Shown piece after piece: positions 1-4,555 of a DNA stretch of 7,849 nt. Every line of letters begins with the position of its first letter. The first letter of the stretch is position 1. Position numbers and translations under genes: made by a program. The stretch covers positions 10,907 through 18,755 of the forward strand of contig MGNI01000095.1 in assembly GCA_001795115.1 (NCBI GenBank). Reading direction: 5' to 3'. The DNA comes from Chloroflexi bacterium RBG_16_48_8. Its GTDB lineage: Bacteria; Chloroflexota; Anaerolineae; Anaerolineales; E44-bin32. A model generated the notes under the pieces. It had not been told where the DNA came from and did no database searches. It saw nothing but the letters and a program-made list of their open reading frames with translations.

Positions 1-54
1 AAAGAACTACCGATTGCAGCAGCTTCACAATGGAGTTAATACCTCCTCACAAAA

Positions 55-88
55 CGAAGGATTGGTTTTATGCAACTTCAATCCTTTG
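55..88. terminator. Hairpin, possible terminator of an upstream gene
   Basis: AAGGATTG (57-64) pairs perfectly with CAATCCTT (79-86). The stem extends to 55-65/78-88 if two G-T pairs are allowed, leaving a 12-nt loop. It lies 16 nt after the TAA at 37-39, where a terminator would sit if a gene enters from the left. No T-run follows on the + strand and only TTTT follows on the minus strand, so the terminator reading is weak. Confidence 0.25.
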
Positions 89-268
89 CACACGGACCCC
101 TTTTAGATTTTGACTGATTATAAAGGACAAGTAAGAATCCCTGTACCAATTTTAAATCAAGCTCCCATCCGTTAAAATTCATCCATTGTGGCAAGAAAGA
201 AATCAGGTTAAGGGCATCCATAACCCACCCCCAAAAAGCCTACTCAGCCAGGAGGAACCCCCAATTCG

Positions 269-287
269 TATAATCCTAGGTTATAAT
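269..287 (+). promoter_or_regulatory. Twin -10 boxes directly before miaB; probable leaderless start
   Basis: Two perfect TATAAT hexamers lie at 269-274 and 282-287, each part of the direct repeat TATAATCC and spaced 13 bp apart. The second ends 7 bp before the miaB ATG at 295, so RNA started from it would begin at or very near the start codon. I found no good -35 hexamer at 16-18 bp for either box. In the miaB frame TAA (271-273) and TAG (277-279) exclude an earlier start. The only Shine-Dalgarno-like sequence, AGGAGG at 250-255, is 39 nt from the ATG and cannot serve it. Confidence 0.45.
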
Positions 288-294
288 CCCGAGC

Positions 295-1644
295 ATGAAG
301 TACCATATTTGGACCGCCGGATGCCAGATGAACGTCGCCGATTCGCACCGTGTGGCATCCTCTCTGGAGAAGCTGGGGTATCAAGCAACACAACAAGCCG
401 AGGAGGCAGATGTCATTGTCCTCAACACATGCGTTGTCCGACAGAGTGCGGAAGACAAGGCTTACGGTCGCTTAAATTCCCTGCGCCCTCTGAAAGCGCA
501 GCGACCTGATATGGTCATCAACCTGATGGGATGCTTGGTGGGCATAAAAGGGAATCCAAAACTCGCCGCGACTTTTCCCTTTGTAGACGTTTTTTCCCCA
601 CCTTCTGATCCCAGACCCCTGATTGAGTATCTCAGTGGACAAGAAGGGAAAGATGTGGAATTAGCAGAAACGACGATGCGCCATGCATTGATGGATGAGG
701 AGTTTCTTCTCCCTCAGGATTCTCGTGATCGCTTGGTATGCGCTTTTGTGCCCATCGTGTTGGGATGCTCGCACGCCTGTTCTTTTTGCGTGATCCCGTT
801 CCGCCGCGGTGCTGAGAAAAGCCGATCTGTAGAAGCAATCGTAAAAGAGGTCAAAGCGTTCACTCTACAAGGTGTGCAAGAAGTGACCCTCTTAGGTCAG
901 ATTGTTGATCGCTATGGCCTGGATCTATCTGAAAAACCCAGTTTGTCCAAACTCCTGAGGACCATCCATGAAATTAAAGGACTTGAACGCATCCGATTTC
1001 TGACGTCACACCCCAATTGGTTAACGGATGAACTTCTGAACACTGTAGCTGAACTCCCAAAGGTTTGTGAGCATATCGAAGTACCCGTTCAAGCTGGTGA
1101 TGATAAGATCCTCCAAAGAATGAAACGTGGGTATACCAGCGATGATTATCGACATCTCATTGAAAAAATTCGCCGTCGAATCCCGGGTGTTATGATTGCC
1201 AGCGATGTTATTGTTGGTTTCCCAGGGGAAACACGAGAGCAATTCCAGCACACGTACGATCTTTTAGAAGAGCTGCAATTAGACGTTGTCCACCTGGCAA
1301 GGTATTCACCCCGTCCTGGTACCCTATCTGCGCGGCGAATGGTAGACAACGTCTCAGAAGAAGAAAAAATGGATCGCTTCCGCGCTCTGGAGGAGTTACA
1401 GGCCAGAGTAGCAGCAAAGATTAACGCTCAACACTTTGGTCAAGAAGTTGAAATCCTGGTCGAAGGAAAACAGAGTGGTCGTTGGAAGGGTCGAACACGG
1501 ACCAATAAACTCGTTTTCTTCGATTCACCAGCGGATATGCAGGGAAAATTCGTCAAGGTCTTTATCGAATGGACTGGTCCTTGGAGCATGCGAGGTTATC
1601 CTGTATTGCACCCACAAACTGAAGCAATCCCTCAGATCGCTTAA
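295..1644 (+). CDS. miaB: tRNA-2-methylthio-N6-dimethylallyladenosine synthase (MiaB)
   Basis: MiaB is a cytoplasmic radical-SAM enzyme with two Fe-S clusters. It converts i6A37 to ms2i6A37 in tRNAs that read UNN codons, which steadies codon pairing. All family marks are present in 449 residues. The N-terminal methylthiotransferase domain has the cluster cysteines C10 (AGCQMN), C46 (NTCVVR) and C80 (MGCLVG). The radical-SAM core carries CxxxCxxC at C158, C162 and C165, followed by FRRGAEKSR. The GFPGET motif lies further on. A TRAM RNA-binding domain covers about 377-440 (GRWKGRTRTNK). The length is usual for the family. The motif normally read as LLGQNV is LLGQIV here (about 199-204), probably a lineage variant. 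The ATG at 295 is forced by stops just upstream and puts the first cysteine at the expected distance, but it has no Shine-Dalgarno. MtaB and RimO are alternatives, but the GCQMN and TRAM pattern favours MiaB. Confidence 0.95.
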   Translation: MKYHIWTAGCQMNVADSHRVASSLEKLGYQATQQAEEADVIVLNTCVVRQSAEDKAYGRLNSLRPLKAQRPDMVINLMGCLVGIKGNPKLAATFPFVDVFSPPSDPRPLIEYLSGQEGKDVELAETTMRHALMDEEFLLPQDSRDRLVCAFVPIVLGCSHACSFCVIPFRRGAEKSRSVEAIVKEVKAFTLQGVQEVTLLGQIVDRYGLDLSEKPSLSKLLRTIHEIKGLERIRFLTSHPNWLTDELLNTVAELPKVCEHIEVPVQAGDDKILQRMKRGYTSDDYRHLIEKIRRRIPGVMIASDVIVGFPGETREQFQHTYDLLEELQLDVVHLARYSPRPGTLSARRMVDNVSEEEKMDRFRALEELQARVAAKINAQHFGQEVEILVEGKQSGRWKGRTRTNKLVFFDSPADMQGKFVKVFIEWTGPWSMRGYPVLHPQTEAIPQIA

Positions 1645-1832
1645 AACCCACCCTAGGTCCCATCCATTGTAAAAATATGCTTGGACCAATGAATGCGCCC
1701 CATTTCCGCCTTTATATCTTTTGGAGTTGAGTTAGAGGCCAGTGCACAATTTGCTCGCCCGAGTACATGGAGCAACATTTCTTGGAATGCATCTGAGATC
1801 AACCTGCCATATGGCATAACTCATGCATCGAT

Positions 1833-1904
1833 CATACATTAGAGATAGCAGGACTAAGAAAAACTTTCTTCAATAAGGAAGAAAGGGTCTTATACTTATG
1901 TATG
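1833..1904. repeat. Nested AT-rich inverted repeat
   Basis: The core stem is CTTTCTTC (1864-1871) with GAAGAAAG (1878-1885), perfect over 8 bp with a 6-nt loop. Outside it TAAGA (1855-1859) pairs with TCTTA (1888-1892), and CATACAT (1833-1839) pairs with ATGTATG (1898-1904). Read on the minus strand, the core stem is followed by TTTTTCTT and resembles a Rho-independent terminator, but no minus-strand gene is visible to need one. Its role is unknown. Confidence 0.4.
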
Positions 1905-1929
1905 GGGAATTTCAGAACATTGAAACCAC

Positions 1930-1959
1930 TTGACGCAGAAACCCTTTACGCTGTAGCAT
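1930..1959 (+). promoter_or_regulatory. Possible promoter of the first lipoprotein gene
   Basis: TTGACG (1930-1935, 5 of 6 to the -35 consensus) is followed after 18 bp by TAGCAT (1954-1959, 4 of 6 to TATAAT). Transcription would start near 1966, giving a leader of about 60 nt before the ATG at 2028. It is the best sigma-70-like pair I found in the gap, but such pairs also arise by chance. Confidence 0.35.
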
Positions 1960-2012
1960 CCAACCAAAACAGCATACAGCTTTAAACGAATCCAGTGATT
2001 GATTGCCTCGAT

Positions 2013-2018
2013 AAGGAG
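2013..2018 (+). promoter_or_regulatory. Ribosome binding site deciding the lipoprotein start
   Basis: AAGGAG lies 9 nt before the ATG at 2028. The frame is open further upstream to a GTG at 1995, and an in-frame ATG sits at 2019, but the latter touches this site and could not use it. The site therefore favours 2028, which also yields a lipoprotein signal of normal length. Confidence 0.75.
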
Positions 2019-2027
2019 ATGGGAAGA

Positions 2028-3176
2028 ATGAGGAAAGAAAATAGAATGAAAATGATTATTATGCCAAGCGTGGTTTTTCTTATGCTTATGCTATCGGCAT
2101 GCAACTTCCCTGGACTCAGTTCAACCGAGGACCAATTTGCAACTGCAGCGGCTGAAACCGTCGCTGCCCAGTTGACGGTTGGTCCTCAGCGCTCTCCCGT
2201 CGTCATCGATGATACCGCAACACCTGAACCTCCGACGGAGAAACCTTCAACCGATACACCGCAACCTTCCATAACACCATCACCTACTGAGGCCTGCACC
2301 GATAAGGCCCACTTAGTCAAAGATGTTACCATTCCAGATTTCACGCGTATGGATCCGGGAGAAAATTTCACAAAAATATGGCGCTTGGAAAATGCTGGCA
2401 CGTGCACCTGGACCACAGGCTATGCACTGGTTTTCGATGGTGGGAACATCATGGGGGGTCCTCCCTCAACTTCACTAAGTGGGAATGTGCCCCCGGGTGC
2501 AACTGTGGATATCTCAGTTGACCTCACTGCACCCCTAACCATTGGAACACACAAGGGTGACTGGAAACTACGAAACTCGACTGGGATCCTTTTTGGGATA
2601 GGAAGCGATAGTAACAGCCCCTTCTTTGTGCAAATCATTGTTGGACCAACCCCTACACCCAAACCCCAAACGGTCTACAACTTTGTCGCCAATTATTGCT
2701 CGGCTGCGTGGGTCAGTGGAGCGGGATTGTTATCCTGCCCCGGCGCAGAAGGTGACGCTGAAGGCTTTGTTGTCAAGAAAGATAATCCAAAGCTTGAAAA
2801 TGGAAACACGGATGATGAGCCAGCACTTTTCACCCACCCGCAATGGGTCAACAATGGTGTGATCTCCGGACGTTTTCCTGCCTTCAATGTTGTCGAAGGT
2901 GATCACTTTAAAACAGTCATTGGTTGTTTGTATGGAGGAGCTGCCTGCGATGTGAAGTTCCAGATAACTTACCATGCAAATGGCGGATCACTGACATTGC
3001 TTGATCAATGGACTGAGACTTATGACGGCACAATTCGGAAAATTGACATCGACCTTGCGGCCAATGGATTGGCAGGCAAATCCGTAGAGTTCTCCCTGGT
3101 CGTGCAAGCGAATGGCCCCTCCAACCAGGATTGGGCATTCTGGCTGCTTCCTAGAATCGAAGGACCCCCTCGCTAA
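2028..3176 (+). CDS. NBR1-Ig domain lipoprotein with C-terminal beta-rich domain
   Basis: This is a 382-residue secreted, lipid-anchored protein. Residues 1-25 form a lipoprotein signal with a hydrophobic core and lipobox LSAC, so C25 would be the acylated residue. A short stretch rich in TAAAETVAAQLT and a Thr/Pro/Ser linker (about 55-89) follow. The Ig-like domain of the NBR1 type spans about 90-205, recognised by C90, FTKIWRLENAGTCTW, the VPPGATVDISVDLTAP strand pair and the FGIG motif near its end. A second TPTPKP linker leads to a C-terminal domain (about 214-379) with four cysteines and predicted beta strands, ending WAFWLLPRIEG. It resembles a carbohydrate-binding-type beta sandwich, which is inference. 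These Ig domains are common in Chloroflexota exported proteins and probably act as spacers or binding modules. The substrate is unknown. The next gene downstream is a paralogue. Confidence 0.85.
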   Translation: MRKENRMKMIIMPSVVFLMLMLSACNFPGLSSTEDQFATAAAETVAAQLTVGPQRSPVVIDDTATPEPPTEKPSTDTPQPSITPSPTEACTDKAHLVKDVTIPDFTRMDPGENFTKIWRLENAGTCTWTTGYALVFDGGNIMGGPPSTSLSGNVPPGATVDISVDLTAPLTIGTHKGDWKLRNSTGILFGIGSDSNSPFFVQIIVGPTPTPKPQTVYNFVANYCSAAWVSGAGLLSCPGAEGDAEGFVVKKDNPKLENGNTDDEPALFTHPQWVNNGVISGRFPAFNVVEGDHFKTVIGCLYGGAACDVKFQITYHANGGSLTLLDQWTETYDGTIRKIDIDLAANGLAGKSVEFSLVVQANGPSNQDWAFWLLPRIEGPPR

Positions 3177-3185
3177 ATTGGTAAA

Positions 3186-3212
3186 AGCAGGCGTTCGAAT
3201 TGAGCGCCTGCT
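3186..3212 (+). terminator. Strong hairpin after the first lipoprotein gene
   Basis: AGCAGGCG (3186-3193) pairs perfectly with CGCCTGCT (3205-3212). With TTC/GAG inside (one G-T pair) the stem reaches 11 bp with a 5-nt loop. It begins 10 nt after the TAA of the lipoprotein gene. No T-run follows, so it may terminate by another route or protect the 3' end of the mRNA. It separates the two lipoprotein genes. Confidence 0.6.
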
Positions 3213-3279
3213 CCAACCTTCACCCCGATACACCTTCTCCGCCTGGGAAAGAATGGTGATGTAGTTCTTCTCCAAACTC

Positions 3280-4200
3280 ATGTACAATCTATCCACGCCG
3301 ATAATGGATTCCGGGATGATTGATCGATTAATTCAAAACCTTACATTAGGGATCATAGTGCTGAGCCTTACAGCCGGGTGTAACTTCCAATCCTTTCAAG
3401 AAGAGAGTCCCCCCCATAGCCCTGCCACAGTTGCCGCGCAGACTTTAGAAGCCGTTTTCACCAAAGTGGCTTCCCATTCAGAACGATTTGGAGATGGGGC
3501 TGAAATCTCGACTATCAGCCCTGTAGAGGATATGTCCTCCCCTTCAACATCCACCGGAACCTGCATAAACCGAGCTCTCTTTGTTGATGACATCACGATA
3601 AGAGATAACATGCAAATCGAGGCTAGATCCAGCTTTATCAAAATTTGGCGCTTGCGCAATGATGGCACCTGTATCTGGGACCGATCCTATTCACTCACCT
3701 TTATTGGCGGGGAACGTATGGAAGCTCCAACAATCATCTCTCTGATGGACACCATCCAACCTGGTCAGACTCTTGATCTCTCGATCGAAATGACAGCTCC
3801 TGAAGGACCAGGAACGTACCAGGGTTTTTGGAGATTGAAGTCAGATGATGGAGATTATTTTGGAATAGGATCAAAGGGCGACCAATCTTTCTGGGTTAAA
3901 ATTACCGTTGTCGCATCCCCCCATACCAGTCCAACTTTTGATCTCACTCCCACACTGATACCATCAGAAATGCCTCAACCTGCAGAATCCCCAACCCCAA
4001 CAGCAAGTCCTCAGCCCACCCCCACAGTACATCATCAGGGGGAGATACATTTGATTCTAGGCCAGGATATCAACCTGGATGATGGGGAGATCTCCTCAGT
4101 AGAGGGGAAGGACCTCACTCTGCTTGAGCTTACAACCTCAGAATATTCCCTGACTCCCAATCATTCTGCGCTTCTAGGTGATTGGCCGGAAGTAATTTGA
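3280..4200 (+). CDS. NBR1-Ig domain lipoprotein, truncated by an inserted element
   Basis: This paralogue of the preceding gene encodes 306 residues as it stands. The lipobox is LTAGC with C34 acylated. A VAAQTLEAVFTKVA stretch resembles the matching part of the first lipoprotein. An NBR1-Ig domain spans about 95-212 (FIKIWRLRNDGTCIW, PGQTLDLSIEMTAP, YFGIG). A Thr/Pro linker (about 213-250) leads to the first half of another domain (GEIHLILGQDINLDDGE). The last seven residues (GDWPEVI) and the TGA at 4198-4200 come from the inserted element at 4177-4288. The intact ancestor would have had 365 residues. The start is uncertain: ATGs at 3280, 3304 and 3316 are all in frame, none has a good Shine-Dalgarno, and 3316 would give the most typical signal length (lipobox Cys at 22). 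The truncated protein keeps its anchor and Ig domain and may still be exported. Confidence 0.8.
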   Translation: MYNLSTPIMDSGMIDRLIQNLTLGIIVLSLTAGCNFQSFQEESPPHSPATVAAQTLEAVFTKVASHSERFGDGAEISTISPVEDMSSPSTSTGTCINRALFVDDITIRDNMQIEARSSFIKIWRLRNDGTCIWDRSYSLTFIGGERMEAPTIISLMDTIQPGQTLDLSIEMTAPEGPGTYQGFWRLKSDDGDYFGIGSKGDQSFWVKITVVASPHTSPTFDLTPTLIPSEMPQPAESPTPTASPQPTPTVHHQGEIHLILGQDINLDDGEISSVEGKDLTLLELTTSEYSLTPNHSALLGDWPEVI

Positions 4201-4234
4201 CAAACAGCGAACGTAAAACCTAGCCAATCACTTA
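4175..4234. repeat. Inverted repeat in the left half of the inserted element
   Basis: GTGATTGGC (4178-4186) pairs perfectly with GCCAATCAC (4223-4231). The stem extends to 4175-4186/4223-4234, 12 bp with one G-T pair. The 36-nt loop holds the TGA that ends the lipoprotein. Confidence 0.75.
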
Positions 4235-4288
4235 AGCAAACCGCCATTCAGACAACTCATTTTATCAAAATACTTTCGGCGGTTTGCC
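4177..4288. mobile_element. 112-bp MITE-like element with 28-bp terminal inverted repeats
   Basis: The left end (4177-4204) and the reverse complement of the right end (4288-4261) match at 20 of 28 positions, including shared GCCG, AAGTA and TTTGA blocks. The element is flanked by CTAG on both sides (4174-4177 and 4288-4291), consistent with insertion into CTAG and duplication of TA (4175-4176 and 4289-4290). TA duplication, with preference for CTAG, is known for IS630 (IS630/Tc1/mariner superfamily). It carries no gene and would need a transposase supplied elsewhere. Element plus one TA is 114 bp, so the host frame is kept, but the element supplies an in-frame TGA. A 4-bp CTAG duplication (element 4178-4287), as for IS5-type elements, fits almost as well. 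Confidence 0.7.
4236..4287. repeat. Inverted repeat in the right half of the inserted element
   Basis: GCAAACCGCC (4236-4245) pairs perfectly over 10 bp with GGCGGTTTGC (4278-4287), with a 32-nt loop. It starts one base after the left-half stem ends. The palindrome CTTAAG (4231-4236) spans the junction and lies almost exactly at the centre of the whole element. Confidence 0.75.
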
Positions 4289-4291
4289 TAG

Positions 4292-4491
4292 CTATCTATC
4301 CAAACAAAACAAGAGTGCCCACAATCGGCGAGTGTGAAGGTATACCGCTAACCAAGGACACCATTCCCCTGAGCGACCTCGCCGTCAATGACATTCTTTG
4401 CTATATTACTAATGAAGGACGACCTGGATACCTGATCATTACAACATTGAATTCGAGCATCGATTTCACCTACACAACCTGGGTGCCTTAA
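4292..4491 (+). pseudogene. Severed C-terminal part of the truncated lipoprotein gene
   Basis: This is the rest of the lipoprotein gene beyond the inserted element. It lies in the same frame as the upstream part and is open to TAA at 4489-4491. It reads AIYPNKTRVPTIGECEG, then IPLSDLAVNDILCYITNEGRPGYL and ends FTYTTWVP. From memory, Anaerolineae lipoproteins often end in a domain of the form GQxFDLDxG, PxNGAxLA, C, IxLxxLPxGxYLCYRTNEGRxG, TW. The first half of that pattern is upstream of the element and the second half is here. It has no start codon or ribosome binding site of its own and is not translated unless the TGA is read through. Confidence 0.75.
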
Positions 4492-4545
4492 AAATCCTTC
4501 GATGCTAAAATCTGCGCATGCGGGCATGATCCATTTATGAATTTC

Positions 4546-4550
4546 GAGGT
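4546..4550 (+). promoter_or_regulatory. Ribosome binding site of the response-regulator fusion gene
   Basis: GAGGT lies 5 nt before the ATG at 4556 and supports that start. The 64 bases between the end of the lipoprotein remnant (4491) and this ATG show no convincing promoter or terminator. Confidence 0.6.
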
Positions 4551-4555
4551 AGAAA

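Larger units (their letters stand above)
1..294. other. Non-coding region upstream of miaB
   Basis: I see no supportable gene here. The first + frame reads 12 codons (ending in SQWS) to a TAA at 37-39. This could be the tail of a gene lying left of the window, but it is too short to recognise. The other frames stop by about 113, and the minus strand has stops close to the edge in all three frames. The stretch holds a hairpin (55-88), an orphan AGGAGG (250-255) with no usable start codon behind it, and a pair of TATAATCC repeats just before miaB. An open frame starting at 186 overlaps miaB out of frame and is not a gene. Confidence 0.5.
1645..2027. other. Intergenic region between miaB and the first lipoprotein gene
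   Basis: This 383-base stretch has no supportable gene; the longest readable frames are very short (for example 17 codons from 1678). Just after the miaB stop an imperfect inverted repeat (1661-1669 with 1687-1695, 8 of 9 paired, 17-nt loop) could mark the end of the miaB transcript, but no T-run follows it. Further on are an AT-rich hairpin (1833-1904) and a possible promoter (1930-1959). I see no tRNA or riboswitch. Confidence 0.6.

Noticed and set aside
250..255. AGGAGG as the miaB ribosome binding site
   Set aside because: It is 39 nt from the ATG, and in-frame stops at 271-273 and 277-279 exclude an earlier start.
186..509. Open + strand frame of 107 codons overlapping the start of miaB
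   Set aside because: It lies out of frame with the clear miaB protein, and its product (rich in Arg, Pro and Cys) resembles nothing.
1995..2027. GTG at 1995 as the start of the first lipoprotein
   Set aside because: AAGGAG at 2013-2018 is placed for ATG 2028, and the shorter form gives a normal lipoprotein signal with Cys at 25.
4198..4200. TGA as a recoded codon (selenocysteine or reassigned Trp)
   Set aside because: TGA lies within the inserted element, in sequence foreign to the host domain. Removing the element explains the gene without recoding. TGG codes Trp in the neighbouring genes and TGA ends the fusion gene normally at 6401-6403.
4177..4288. Element as an IS200/IS605-derived palindrome-associated element
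   Set aside because: That family makes no target duplication and has short tight hairpins near its ends rather than matching terminal inverted repeats. The duplicated TA in CTAG and the 28-bp terminal repeats fit IS630/mariner-type elements better.
4201..4491. A separate small gene downstream of the truncated lipoprotein gene
   Set aside because: It has no start codon with a ribosome binding site at a sensible place, and its sequence continues the upstream domain in the same frame.
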